Under the pieces are notes generated by a model that saw only the letters and a program-made list of their open reading frames with translations, was not told the origin of the DNA and made no database searches. The position numbers and the translations under genes were made by a program. Below are positions 16,596 to 25,964 of a DNA stretch of 64,000 nt, one piece after another. Source of the DNA: Bacteroidia bacterium (GTDB taxonomy: Bacteria > Bacteroidota > Bacteroidia > Flavobacteriales > Flavobacteriaceae); contig JAUIGO010000004.1 in the NCBI GenBank assembly GCA_030429955.1, forward strand, positions 34,643 through 98,642, given 5' to 3'. Numbering within the stretch: position 1 is the stretch's first letter; every line of letters starts with the position of its first letter.

Positions 16596-17585
16596 TTATT
16601 TTTTTATATGTTTAGAAAAATCTTTATGCTCGCTTTTGTAAAGCTTATCTTTAGGAAGCTTTTTAAAGTAATCGAAAGTTTTTTGCATTCCTTCTTGTCT
16701 TCCAATTATTGGACTCCAATTTAGTATTTTTTTTGCTAATGAAATATCTGGCTGTCTCTGCAATGGATCATCAACAGGAAGCTCTTTATAGATGATCTTT
16801 TGGTTTGTTTTTGTCAATTTAATAATCTCATTGGCAAAATCTTTTATGGAAATTTCATGTGGATTTCCAATATTGACTGGATAGGAATAATCACTAAACA
16901 ACAATCTATAAATTCCTTCTACTTGATCATCAACATAACAAAAAGAGCGAGTTTGCAAGCCATCTCCAAAAATGGTTAAATCTTCTCCGCGTAGTGCTTG
17001 CCCCATAAAAGCAGGAATGACTCGTCCGTCATTTAATCGCATTCTTGGTCCATAAGTATTGAAAATACGGACTATCCTAGTTTCTAAGCCATGAAACCGA
17101 TGATAAGCCATAGTTATGGACTCTTGAAATCGTTTTGCTTCATCGTAAACACCACGTGGTCCAATAGTATTTACATTGCCATAATAATCTTCAGTCTGAG
17201 GATGCACTAATGGATCTCCATAAACCTCAGAAGTTGATGCTATTAATATTCTAGCTTTTTTAGCTTTTGCCAAACCCAATAAATTATGGGTTCCTAAAGA
17301 TCCTACTTTAAGAGTTTGAATCGGTATTTTTAAATAATCTATAGGACTGGCTGGAGACGCAAAGTGAAGGATATAGTCGAGGTTACCTTCAATCTTTACA
17401 AATTCAGTAACGTCATGCTCAATAAATTGGAAATTGGGGTTGTTTTTTAGGTGTTCAATATTTGATATATCTCCTGTAATAAAATTATCCATTCCAATGA
17501 CATGGAAATTTTCTGAGATAAATTTATCGCATAAATGTGACCCTAAAAAACCTGCAGCTCCAGTAATTAAAACATTTTTTTTCAA
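16596..17585 (-). CDS. uxs: UDP-glucuronate decarboxylase (UDP-xylose synthase)
   Basis: This NAD-dependent extended SDR converts UDP-glucuronate to UDP-xylose. The 329-residue protein has the Rossmann motif [13 protein letters not shown], the family motif [20 protein letters not shown], and catalytic YDEAK. It follows ugd by 20 nt, and ugd makes its substrate. The start codon is TTG at 17585 (MKKNVLITG); no ATG lies nearer. Shortened xylose-forming enzymes and UDP-galacturonate-forming relatives exist, but the SPASP motif favours this assignment. Confidence 0.88.
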   Translation of the reverse strand: MKKNVLITGAAGFLGSHLCDKFISENFHVIGMDNFITGDISNIEHLKNNPNFQFIEHDVTEFVKIEGNLDYILHFASPASPIDYLKIPIQTLKVGSLGTHNLLGLAKAKKARILIASTSEVYGDPLVHPQTEDYYGNVNTIGPRGVYDEAKRFQESITMAYHRFHGLETRIVRIFNTYGPRMRLNDGRVIPAFMGQALRGEDLTIFGDGLQTRSFCYVDDQVEGIYRLLFSDYSYPVNIGNPHEISIKDFANEIIKLTKTNQKIIYKELPVDDPLQRQPDISLAKKILNWSPIIGRQEGMQKTFDYFKKLPKDKLYKSEHKDFSKHIKK

Positions 17586-17605
17586 TTTGATGCTTTTAAT
17601 TTATG

Positions 17606-19006
17606 TTACTCTACTCCTTTACCTATTTTATAATATACAAATCCAATATCTTCGAGCAGATTTTGGTCTAAAATTCCTCTTCCATCAAAAACAAATGCTG
17701 GTTTTTGCATTTTATTATATATTTTCTGCCAATCGTAGTTGGCAAATTCATCCCATTCTGTTAATACTGCAATAGCATGTGCCTTATCGCATGTTTTATA
17801 AGGGTTGCTTTCTACTTTTAGAAGCGCTTTGTTTTCTTCAGAAGAACGTGTGTTCAAATAGTCTAAATCGGAATAAATACGCTCTTCAATAACCTTTGGG
17901 TCGTATACAGATATATTAGCTTGCTCATTTAACAGGTTGTCTGCAACATTAATTGCAGCAGATTCTCGTGTGTCATTGGTGTCTTTTTTAAAAGCCCAAC
18001 CTAGAAATGCAATTTTTTTTCCTGATACTGTATTGTATAAAGTACGCACAATGTTGTCTGAAAATCTTTGTTTTTGGTGATTATTCATAATAATTACCTG
18101 CTCCCAGTAATTTGCCACTTCATCAAGCCCATAGCTTTTGGCAATATATACTAGATTTAGTATGTCTTTTTGAAAACAAGATCCTCCAAATCCAACTGAA
18201 GCTTTTAAAAACTTTGAGCCTATACGACTATCCATTCCAATAGCTTTTGCAACCTCATTAACATCTGCTCCTGTTTTTTCACAAATTTCAGACATTGCGT
18301 TAATTGAAGATACGCGTTGTGCGAGGAAAGCATTGGCCGTTAATTTAGATAACTCTGATGACCATACGTTTGTGGTTAATATACGGTCTTTTGGCACCCA
18401 ATTAGCATAAATTCCTACTAAGGCATTTACTGCTTTAGTGCCTTCAGGTGTTGTGTCTCCTCCTATAAGTACACGATCAGGTTTAAGTAAATCTGAAACT
18501 GCAGTTCCTTCAGCCAAAAATTCAGGATTTGATAAAATTTGAAACTGTACATCGTTACCTGTATTATCCAAAATACTTTTAATGGCCGAAGCTGTTCGCA
18601 CTGGTAGTGTGGATTTTTCAACTACAATTTTATTTGTTTTTGAAACTTTGGCTATTTGTCGCGCGCATAATTCAATGTATTTTAAATCTGCAGCCATACC
18701 TTTTCCCTTTCCGTAAGTTTTTGTTGGAGTGTTTACAGAGATAAAAATCATTTCGGCTTCATCAATTGCTTTATCAACGTTTGTGGAAAAAAACAAATTT
18801 CTGCCTCTTGCCTGTTTTACAATAGCATCTAACCCTGGTTCAAATACAGGTAATTTATTTAGGTCATCATTATTCCACGCTGCAATTCTTGCATCATTAA
18901 TATCTACAACAGTGACTTTTATGTGTGGGCATTTTTGAGCAATGACAGCCATTGTTGGGCCACCAACATAACCTGCACCAATACAACAGATGTTTTTTAT
19001 ATTCAT
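17606..19006 (-). CDS. ugd: UDP-glucose 6-dehydrogenase
   Basis: The enzyme oxidises UDP-glucose to UDP-glucuronate using two NAD. The 466-residue protein has the Rossmann loop [23 protein letters not shown], the catalytic cysteine in [10 protein letters not shown], and the C-terminal domain [14 protein letters not shown]. At 466 residues it resembles the long, animal-type UGDs more than the short E. coli form. It is the first gene of a three-gene operon and has a consensus promoter about 20 nt upstream. Confidence 0.95.
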   Translation of the reverse strand: MNIKNICCIGAGYVGGPTMAVIAQKCPHIKVTVVDINDARIAAWNNDDLNKLPVFEPGLDAIVKQARGRNLFFSTNVDKAIDEAEMIFISVNTPTKTYGKGKGMAADLKYIELCARQIAKVSKTNKIVVEKSTLPVRTASAIKSILDNTGNDVQFQILSNPEFLAEGTAVSDLLKPDRVLIGGDTTPEGTKAVNALVGIYANWVPKDRILTTNVWSSELSKLTANAFLAQRVSSINAMSEICEKTGADVNEVAKAIGMDSRIGSKFLKASVGFGGSCFQKDILNLVYIAKSYGLDEVANYWEQVIIMNNHQKQRFSDNIVRTLYNTVSGKKIAFLGWAFKKDTNDTRESAAINVADNLLNEQANISVYDPKVIEERIYSDLDYLNTRSSEENKALLKVESNPYKTCDKAHAIAVLTEWDEFANYDWQKIYNKMQKPAFVFDGRGILDQNLLEDIGFVYYKIGKGVE

Positions 19007-19025
19007 TTACTAGATTTTATTGTGC

Positions 19026-19056
19026 CAAAGGTAATATAAATCTATGTGGCTGCAAA
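19026..19056 (-). promoter_or_regulatory. Consensus promoter for ugd-uxs-glycosylphosphotransferase
   Basis: On the minus strand TTTG (19053-19056), 19 nt, then TACCTTTG (19026-19033) matches both Bacteroidota boxes. It sits in the 80-nt gap between the WecG-like gene and ugd, so it separates this operon from the main locus. The predicted leader is very short, about 10 nt. Confidence 0.78.
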
Positions 19057-19086
19057 TTGTTTGTAATTAAGATCTATTGTGGGCAT

Positions 19087-19821
19087 TTAGTTAAGACCAA
19101 TGCGTTCTTTAATTACTAAAAGAATAAATTTTGTATTACCGATTAGATACCGTTTCCACATACGATTAGGTTCTTGAGAGAATCTATAAAACCACTCAAG
19201 TCCTACATTTTGCATCCATAATGGTGCGCGTTTAACTTTTCCGGAAACAACGTCAAAACTTCCGCCTACTCCCATAATAAAGTTTACATTATTTAATAAA
19301 TCTTTATTCTCATAGAGAAAGTTTTCCTTGGTAGGTGAGCTTATAGCAACGAATAGGATATTTGCTCCGCTATTTGAAATTTGTTTTGCAATATCTTGTT
19401 CTTCTTCCTTTTTAAAATAACCGTTTCTATGACCTGCTATGATATTAGAAGAGTATTGATTTTTATATTTATTGATAACGTCTAATACGACCTCTTCTTT
19501 AGCTCCAAAAAAGAAAATTTTATATTCTTTTTCATGAGCCATTTTCACTAGGTTTTCCATAAGGTCTATTCCGGCCACTCTTTCTTTTAATGGTTTACCT
19601 AAAATTTTTGAAGCCCAAACAACAGCTTGTCCATCTGCATTAATAATATCACTTTCATTAACGCTTTTCCTTAATTGTAAATCTGTTTGCATTGCTACAA
19701 TTTTTCCGGCGTTGACCACAACATGATGCAGTTGTTTCCCTTCTATTATAGTAGAATCAATAAGTTGCAATGTTTCTTGCATATTGATATTATTAATTCT
19801 TGTGTTTAAAATCTCTATCAT
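19087..19821 (-). CDS. WecG/TagA/CpsF family glycosyltransferase (GT26)
   Basis: This 244-residue GT26 enzyme would typically transfer ManNAc or ManNAcA to a polyprenyl-linked acceptor. It shows the conserved INADGQAVVWASKILG region, ERVAGIDLMENL, FFFGAKEEV and MGVGGSFDVVSGKVKRAP. The presence of wecB and wecC in the same locus fits a ManNAcA transferase. Its start overlaps the upstream Wzy-like stop (ATGA). It is the last gene before the ugd promoter. Confidence 0.88.
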   Translation of the reverse strand: MIEILNTRINNINMQETLQLIDSTIIEGKQLHHVVVNAGKIVAMQTDLQLRKSVNESDIINADGQAVVWASKILGKPLKERVAGIDLMENLVKMAHEKEYKIFFFGAKEEVVLDVINKYKNQYSSNIIAGHRNGYFKKEEEQDIAKQISNSGANILFVAISSPTKENFLYENKDLLNNVNFIMGVGGSFDVVSGKVKRAPLWMQNVGLEWFYRFSQEPNRMWKRYLIGNTKFILLVIKERIGLN

Positions 19822-21008
19822 GTATTAAGCTTTTCGAGGTATAAAGGGTTTTTAATTGCTATCACATACAAAAATGATAATATGTAACTCAATGTAATTG
19901 ACTTTAAAGAATTTCCCATTAGTATAATAACACAAAATAAGGTTCCAAAAAGAACGATGTTTACATTATTAAAAGGTATCGGCTTTAATAGGATTTTGTA
20001 ATAAAAAAAGACTAATATTATAAGCCCTATAACACCTAAGCTCAAAAATATGTCTATTAGCTCCATTTCTACGAGTGTTTTTTTTCTGTTAATACCTCCA
20101 ATTAAATAATTGACAATATTCCAGTTTTCACTAATATATACTTTTGCATTTTGGAAGCTCAAATTCCTAAATGACAATAAAAAGGTCAAAGTGTTTTCTT
20201 CTAAATATAATCTATAGAGCATTTGGAATTTGTTAATCAGGAAGGTCTTAAACACATTATAATTTATAGCTGTAAAAATTGATCCCAGTGCAATAGCTGA
20301 CATTACAATTTTATTTTTATAGGTTTTATGAGTTATAAAAAGCATGAGTAAGAAAACCATTAAAAAGAAATAAACAGCCTTTGTCCCTATGAGTAATGAT
20401 GATAAAATAGTAATGATGATAAAAACAGGAGATATTTTTTTAATATTCTTATTGTAGAAATATAAAATTAAAGTTGATGTAATCATAAAATAACTAGAAA
20501 AAGAAGATGGATACAAAAGACCTGAGAAACCAAATCTTGGGTTTATATAGGTTTTTGAAAATGAAAATGAAAATATTGCCCCAATGATAATAGCAAAGCA
20601 GACAAGTAATAATGTGAACTTAAAAAAATTGAAAATGAAAATTATATCACGTTTTCTAAGGTGTTTTAAGTATTCGTAAAGAAAAAAAACGAAAGAAAAT
20701 GAAAATACTGTTTTTAAAACTTCTTTAAAGTATTGTGAAACGTCGTCATAAAAATGAAAAATCAATAATGAACTTGTTGCTTTTATTAAAAGTAGTGCGA
20801 GTGTTATTAAGATAAGGTTATAATCTCTTTTGTAAAATAATACTAAACTAATTGCAACAAAAAAAATGGCGTCTGGAATCCAAGTGTATTTTAAGTGTTC
20901 TCCTTGATAAAACAACATATATTTATAGCCTACAGAGAGTAATAAGCTTATTGAAAAAAAAGCAATAAAATAATGTCCTTTGTAAAAAAATTTATCAATT
21001 TGCCACAT
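19818..21008 (-). CDS. Wzy-like polytopic membrane protein
   Basis: This 396-residue protein has about eleven predicted helices and a larger periplasmic loop near residues 280-330, with ELIDIFLSLGVIGLIILVF after it. This topology fits an O-antigen polymerase or ligase; no sequence motif alone separates the two. The ATG at 21008 (TGATG overlap with the upstream gene) is preferred to a TTG one codon earlier. It is one of three such proteins in the locus. Confidence 0.65.
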   Translation of the reverse strand: MWQIDKFFYKGHYFIAFFSISLLLSVGYKYMLFYQGEHLKYTWIPDAIFFVAISLVLFYKRDYNLILITLALLLIKATSSLLIFHFYDDVSQYFKEVLKTVFSFSFVFFLYEYLKHLRKRDIIFIFNFFKFTLLLVCFAIIIGAIFSFSFSKTYINPRFGFSGLLYPSSFSSYFMITSTLILYFYNKNIKKISPVFIIITILSSLLIGTKAVYFFLMVFLLMLFITHKTYKNKIVMSAIALGSIFTAINYNVFKTFLINKFQMLYRLYLEENTLTFLLSFRNLSFQNAKVYISENWNIVNYLIGGINRKKTLVEMELIDIFLSLGVIGLIILVFFYYKILLKPIPFNNVNIVLFGTLFCVIILMGNSLKSITLSYILSFLYVIAIKNPLYLEKLNT

Positions 21009-22210
21009 CAATTAATGGATTTGTTTTTTTCAGGATGCTTCATTGTTGTAAAAGAATAAAAACATAAAAAAGTAAATAATAAAATTCCTTTTTGCCTTTC
21101 TAAAATAGATTCTGTTAAGCCAAAAACCAAAAATGCCAATATAAATTCTAAAACCATATAGTCTTTGTTCTTTATGGCATGATAAGCAATATACCCAATT
21201 AATAAAAGAAATAAAACAAAACCTAATATACCATGACCAGCTAAAATACTTAAATATTGGTTGTGAGGATTATACTTTCTTTGGGAACAAGGCCAGCATT
21301 CAATAGCCTTAGACCTGTACTGTTTGTTTAACTCATCATTTAGCCCTCCTGTACCATATCCAAACCAAACATTTTCTTTCCAAACATTTTTTGCCGCAAT
21401 AATCTTAGCCACTCTTACAGATACGCTACCATAATCATTATTATCATAATGGTTCAAGCCTTTAAAAGTTGCTAATTGGTTGATTTTATATTGAAAATCA
21501 TTAGATATAAAGTAAAAAGAAACAGAGACAATGCATGACACTATTAAAGCAATGATATATTCTTTCTTTCTAAAAAATATTGCTCTATATACAAATAACA
21601 CTATCAAAGCTAGAAGAGCTATTCTGCTTGCTGAAAAAATAATAAAAAGTATGTTTATACTTATTAGTAATAAATTAACCTTCTTTCTGAAAATTTTATT
21701 TCGATCTAAGATAACAATGCTTATTATAGCGTAAAGCCCCATATAGGTTGGGTGGAAACCATAATCCTCAATGTTTTGAAAATACCACCGATTTTCTGAA
21801 TTAAAAAACAAATAATCAACCCCACAAAAAAACATAGTAAAAACAGCAACCGCCGAAAACCCCAAAATAAAGCCTTTATAAACCGAATTAACGTGTTTAA
21901 TAAAGTTAGGCAGAATTGCCAACGGCAATGCCACAAACGCTAAGTTTTTTTCTATAAATTTTATACCTACATGAACATTATGGCTACCAAAAAGCCTTAT
22001 AGAATAATAAACAAAAATGGCAAAAAACAGATAAGCTACTATAGGCTGGTATTTTAACCCTATTTTATGTTTAACTCTTAAAGCCACAGAAACTAAAACC
22101 AAAGCTATAATAACCAATGGAGCCACACGCTCTGGAAGCGACAAACTAACGGCAAGTGCAACCAATAAAAATTGATAGCCCTGTTCTAAACTAATGTTCC
22201 TTAAATTCAT
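21008..22210 (-). CDS. O-antigen ligase/polymerase family membrane protein
   Basis: This 400-residue polytopic protein has the O-antigen ligase-family (Wzy_C) pattern. A long periplasmic loop carries WFGYGTGGLNDELNKQYRSK and KYNPHNQYLSILAGHGILG, and FHPTYMGLYA lies before it. The NPHNQYL motif with the conserved His is typical of WaaL-type ligases. The ATG at 22210 is used; it overlaps the GT4 gene by 20 nt. It may be the ligase of the locus, with a Wzy elsewhere, but this is inference. Confidence 0.78.
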   Translation of the reverse strand: MNLRNISLEQGYQFLLVALAVSLSLPERVAPLVIIALVLVSVALRVKHKIGLKYQPIVAYLFFAIFVYYSIRLFGSHNVHVGIKFIEKNLAFVALPLAILPNFIKHVNSVYKGFILGFSAVAVFTMFFCGVDYLFFNSENRWYFQNIEDYGFHPTYMGLYAIISIVILDRNKIFRKKVNLLLISINILFIIFSASRIALLALIVLFVYRAIFFRKKEYIIALIVSCIVSVSFYFISNDFQYKINQLATFKGLNHYDNNDYGSVSVRVAKIIAAKNVWKENVWFGYGTGGLNDELNKQYRSKAIECWPCSQRKYNPHNQYLSILAGHGILGFVLFLLLIGYIAYHAIKNKDYMVLEFILAFLVFGLTESILERQKGILLFTFLCFYSFTTMKHPEKNKSIN

Positions 22211-23198
22211 CAATCAAGTAATTGTAATAGTTCTCAATCATGTTATCATAACTGAACTTTATCTTAAATTGTTCCTTGGCATTTTTACTTAAAGTAGCAT
22301 AGGTGCAATCGGCCATATTTGGGAGCTCCTTTAAAGTGTTTTTTAAATCTTCAATAGAAGAAACAACATAACCGTTTTTACGGTTTTCTATTACTTCAGT
22401 ATTACCTCCTACATCGTTGCAAATACACGGAACACCGTAAGAGATTGCTTCTATTAAACTTAAAGGCAAGCCCTCGTTTTTGGAAAAAAGCAGTACAAAG
22501 TCTGCTTCTTTATATAAACGCTCCATGTCTTTAATATAGCCCAATGCCACAAAACGCTGATGATTCTTAATTTCCTCTTTAAGTAAGCCCAACTGTGGGC
22601 CATCACCAGCAAAAAGTATGGTAACATTATCTGGTATATGTTGTTTTAATTCCTTTGTTATTGTTAATTGTTGTTTTAAACCATAAATCTTCCCTGGCCA
22701 TAAAACTTTTAGTTTTTTTGACCTCTCTAATTTTGAAGAGTTTCTCACATCATTAATCCCATTGTAAATTACTTTACTATGTTTATCAAAATATTCTTTT
22801 ATACTTTGATCGACCTTATGTGAGACACTTACTATTCTTTTTGGTAAAAAAGTTAAGTGTTTTAAAGTACCGTTTTGAGTGTGTGCAACATGAACTATTT
22901 TTATCTTCTTCAAAAATATTTTAGCGGTTAGCACCAAAAGGGTTGTTATTTTTCTGTGATGCGAAATAAAAATAGCATCAGGGTTATTTTTTATAAGCTT
23001 AAAAGAGTTAAACTTTATGTATTCGTTTTTTGTTATTTGTTGTATATATGTAGCATCAATCTGTTGGTAACTGGAAAAACTGCTCACCAAGCCCTTTTCT
23101 ATTCCTTCTTTTTTTAGAAGGCCATTATGTATTGACAAGCACATGTTTTGCGCACCGCCAACATTGCTAAAGCTTGTATATAGACTAATGATTTTCAT
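22191..23198 (-). CDS. GT4 glycosyltransferase
   Basis: This 335-residue GT-B transferase has the N-terminal glycine loop SNVGGAQNMCLSIHNG and the donor motif FSKNEGLPLSLIEAISYGVPCICNDVGG (about residues 245-270), including the EGLPLSLIEA acidic core. Acceptor and donor are unknown. The first 73 bp at its start are repeated, with 8 differences and no gap, upstream of the beta-helix gene (25394-25466). A 41-nt gap separates it from that gene. Confidence 0.85.
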   Translation of the reverse strand: MKIISLYTSFSNVGGAQNMCLSIHNGLLKKEGIEKGLVSSFSSYQQIDATYIQQITKNEYIKFNSFKLIKNNPDAIFISHHRKITTLLVLTAKIFLKKIKIVHVAHTQNGTLKHLTFLPKRIVSVSHKVDQSIKEYFDKHSKVIYNGINDVRNSSKLERSKKLKVLWPGKIYGLKQQLTITKELKQHIPDNVTILFAGDGPQLGLLKEEIKNHQRFVALGYIKDMERLYKEADFVLLFSKNEGLPLSLIEAISYGVPCICNDVGGNTEVIENRKNGYVVSSIEDLKNTLKELPNMADCTYATLSKNAKEQFKIKFSYDNMIENYYNYLIDEFKEH

Positions 23199-23199
23199 T
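23127..23199 (-). repeat. Direct repeat copy 1 (live GT4 gene start)
   Basis: These 73 bp cover the first 24 codons of the GT4 gene. They align with 25394-25466 over the full length, same orientation, without gaps, at 65 of 73 positions by eye. Together the two copies bracket the beta-helix gene. Confidence 0.85.
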
Positions 23200-23239
23200 C
23201 TACTACTGTTTCTATCATCTTTTTAGATGAGTTAATAAT

Positions 23240-25372
23240 TTACTTCTTCATCTTTTCAAGATTTTCAATCTTCGATAAAAGACTTCTGTTTTCTTCTTTA
23301 AGAGCTTTTATTTCTTTGTTTTGGATTATGAGATACAATAAAATTTCTTCAATTTTTTCTTTATTTAAAGACGATTGCCTGCTTACATTTATTAGAAAGT
23401 TGCCTTCAGAGTCTCTTTTAACATCTTTTATTGGTTCATAACCTTCCATATGAAAATTGCTTTTAAGGTATCGCTCTACCTCTTCTAGGCTTTTAAGTTG
23501 ATAGGTTTTATTGATTTCCGATTTCCCTGTAAAATATTTTTCAAACACATAATCTGAATATATTGTATTTGCAGCTATAAAGGCATTAGCCTTTACGTTA
23601 CCAAATACCTCGAGTTTTTCGGTTGCTGATGTTTCTTTACCTATATGAACATTTCCCGTATAATCTGCAAAAATCGCTGGCTCTTGTCCAGTTGATGCTT
23701 TATAAGTTCTAAACTTAAATCCTCCTGAACTTCCTAAAACAAAAGGTGAATATAATTCTCCATCAGCCACTCTTCTCCTAAAAACGAGGCCAAATTCTTC
23801 ATTTTGCTGTTCATCAAAATGAATATAGGTTGTATAATAAGGAGAAGGGTTTTCATTTATTTTATAGGTGATTTTATTAAACTTTTCATTTTTTGAACTA
23901 TATATATTAGACATCATTCCCGTAACATTTTCCTTTTTAGATTCACTTGTAACTGATTGATTAAAAAGGTTTATGTTACCCGAGTTACTAGAAAACCGAC
24001 CCACTTCTATATTTGAGTTGATGCCAATTTCCTTTATTAAATTAGTATTTTGATAACTTCCCTGTGTTTCTCCTAAAACATAAAATTCACCTATATATCC
24101 CTTAGTAGATGAATCGATAGGTTCAAGATCCACCATCTCCAAAACATCAGAAAGCAAAGAAAATAGAGTGCCAGTAATTCTAAATGATTTAACCCCTCTA
24201 TATCTACTACTTTTATTATTTAATAGTTTGATTGCTACATTTTCTGATCTTTCAATATAGCCTCCTTTTAAATTGAACTCTCTAATAGATGTTAAGATTG
24301 AATTTGATTGTTGGTGAATTTGTGTATCCTCAATAGATAGCACATCTCCCTTAACATCTGCTAAAATACCTGGCGCAAATTTTCCGCCGGAAAACTGACT
24401 TTTTCTAATTGTAATGACATCGAATTCTGAATCGACTCCTTCAAGCCATATCCCATTACATATGGTATTATCAGGCCTGCTTTTTCCTTCTGGCTTATTA
24501 TATGTCCCCCAATCCATTCCTACAACCATTCTTTCAACCAACATAAATTCACATCGAGAAACAGTAGAACTTTGAATAATTTGTAAAGGTGTACCTTGAA
24601 CATATTCAAAATGTAAATTTTTAAATGAAGGATTGTTTAATCCAACTGTTCTAATATAAATTCCTTTGTGTTCGATGGTTGTATCTCCAACAAAAGAAAG
24701 ATTCGAAATTTCTAAAAAAGGAACGCTTCCATAATTAATTAAGCCGCCATTTGTTGTGTCAATTGATAAAATAGGGCTTTGGTTGTTGGTATTTTCTTTT
24801 CTAAAAAGAACTGTTCCAACATTGGGCAAGTGCCCCATGTAATCTCCTACTATTTTTATTCTTTTTTCTGCAACTTGATGATCAATAGCATTTATAGTTC
24901 CATCAATAATAAATTTACCTATAGGAATATACAAGTAATGAACCCCAGAAGAATGAGCGTACTCAATAGCCTTATTAATTGGAATTGTAGAGTCAACAGC
25001 GTTACTAATAGGGACATCACTTTCATCCTTAGCTCCAAACCATAGAGCATTTACAGGTTTTTCTGTTATTTGTCTTACCCAGCATCCTTGGTTTGTACTT
25101 AATGGAGGGTTAAACCATTGTTGATTTCCATTCCAAACTAATGGAAAATCCTTTTCAATAGCAATCACGGTACCGCCATTATGGTCCTGCTGCGTCTTTG
25201 AGCAATCTAAATAAAAAATACCGCCCCCACCATCATTTGGATGGTGAAAACCTAATAAAATTACCGTTTCTACAATATTGCTTTCACAATTAACCAATAT
25301 TTGAGTTAAGGCACTCATTGTTTCCGCTATTCTTATATTACAATTTTCTGAATTCAAAATAGTATTAGTCAT
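23240..25372 (-). CDS. Right-handed beta-helix (pectate-lyase/tailspike-like) protein
   Basis: This 710-residue protein has a globular N-terminus (GFHHPNDGGGGIFYLD) and then the tailspike-like entry motif VNALWFGAKDE. It continues with many short beta repeats (about 130-450), KLEVFGNVKANAFIAANTIY, and a flavobacterial fibre C-terminus (IYSDYVFEKYF, LKSLEEVERYL). It ends in a coiled coil (KEENRSLLSKIENLEK). The layout fits a trimeric beta-helix that binds or cleaves polysaccharide. No signal peptide is visible at MTNTILNSENCNIRIAE, which is odd for a polysaccharide-acting protein. Catalytic residues could not be assigned. Both sides carry copies of one GT4 gene start. Confidence 0.7.
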   Translation of the reverse strand: MTNTILNSENCNIRIAETMSALTQILVNCESNIVETVILLGFHHPNDGGGGIFYLDCSKTQQDHNGGTVIAIEKDFPLVWNGNQQWFNPPLSTNQGCWVRQITEKPVNALWFGAKDESDVPISNAVDSTIPINKAIEYAHSSGVHYLYIPIGKFIIDGTINAIDHQVAEKRIKIVGDYMGHLPNVGTVLFRKENTNNQSPILSIDTTNGGLINYGSVPFLEISNLSFVGDTTIEHKGIYIRTVGLNNPSFKNLHFEYVQGTPLQIIQSSTVSRCEFMLVERMVVGMDWGTYNKPEGKSRPDNTICNGIWLEGVDSEFDVITIRKSQFSGGKFAPGILADVKGDVLSIEDTQIHQQSNSILTSIREFNLKGGYIERSENVAIKLLNNKSSRYRGVKSFRITGTLFSLLSDVLEMVDLEPIDSSTKGYIGEFYVLGETQGSYQNTNLIKEIGINSNIEVGRFSSNSGNINLFNQSVTSESKKENVTGMMSNIYSSKNEKFNKITYKINENPSPYYTTYIHFDEQQNEEFGLVFRRRVADGELYSPFVLGSSGGFKFRTYKASTGQEPAIFADYTGNVHIGKETSATEKLEVFGNVKANAFIAANTIYSDYVFEKYFTGKSEINKTYQLKSLEEVERYLKSNFHMEGYEPIKDVKRDSEGNFLINVSRQSSLNKEKIEEILLYLIIQNKEIKALKEENRSLLSKIENLEKMKK

Positions 25373-25387
25373 TTTTTTAGTTTTAAG

Positions 25388-25465
25388 TTAATCATGTATT
25401 GACAAGTATATGTTTTGCGCACCGCCATCATTACCAAAATCTGTATATAGACTAATGATTTTCAT
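25388..25465 (-). pseudogene. Remnant of a GT4 gene start (25 codons then stop)
   Basis: The frame from an ATG at 25465 starts MKIISLYT and reads into GGAQNIYLSIHD, then hits TAA at 25388-25390. It matches the first 24 residues of the live GT4 protein (23198) with about six changes. It overlaps the acyltransferase stop by 14 nt, the arrangement expected of a real downstream gene. The DNA match covers 25394-25466. I read it as the left-over start of the original or a replaced transferase. Confidence 0.82.
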
Positions 25466-25964
25466 TTGGTTTAATTTTATTTACCCCAAAGACAACCGAA
25501 TTGCCAGTCACATCTTTTGTGACAGTAGAGTTTGTTGATATAATTGAATTTTCGCCTATTACAATTGGACCTATCACTACTGAAGATGTATAAATCACTA
25601 CATTATCATAAATGTAAGGTTGCCTAATTAAAATGCCATTATGAATTTCTTCTTGGTTATTACTTCCCCCTAAAGTAGTGGATTGATATAAGGTAAGCCT
25701 GCCTAAACTGTTTACTTCTCTCCCCACAACAATGCACATGGGATGAATCAATTTTAATCCACCAGCTAGTTTTGCTCCTGGGTCAATATCGACAGTAAAA
25801 ACAATTCTATTTATAAACCAAAACACCTTAGAGATTACAAATAAATTTTTATAATAAAAAAAGTTTGATATCCTATAGTTTAAGATTATCCAAAAACTAA
25901 TATTTAAAATTTTTCTTAAAAATCGTCCTTCTATCCTTGCTATGTCTTTCTTAAAAGCTTTCAT
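25452..25964 (-). CDS. Hexapeptide-repeat acyltransferase (CysE/WbbJ-like)
   Basis: This 170-residue left-handed beta-helix acetyltransferase runs PGAKLAGGLKLIHPMCIVVG, then imperfect hexapeptide repeats with VVIGPIVIGENSIISTNSTV to the end. The catalytic His is likely in the LIHP motif. Its short length and location suggest O-acetylation of a sugar or repeat unit rather than serine acetylation. It overlaps the GT4 gene upstream by 14 nt and the GT4 remnant downstream by 14 nt. Confidence 0.8.
   Translation of the reverse strand: MKAFKKDIARIEGRFLRKILNISFWIILNYRISNFFYYKNLFVISKVFWFINRIVFTVDIDPGAKLAGGLKLIHPMCIVVGREVNSLGRLTLYQSTTLGGSNNQEEIHNGILIRQPYIYDNVVIYTSSVVIGPIVIGENSIISTNSTVTKDVTGNSVVFGVNKIKPNENH

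Noticed and set aside
25388..25465. Treating the 25-codon frame as a functional small peptide gene
   Set aside because: It aligns with the start of the neighbouring glycosyltransferase at both DNA and protein level, so a remnant is the simpler explanation.
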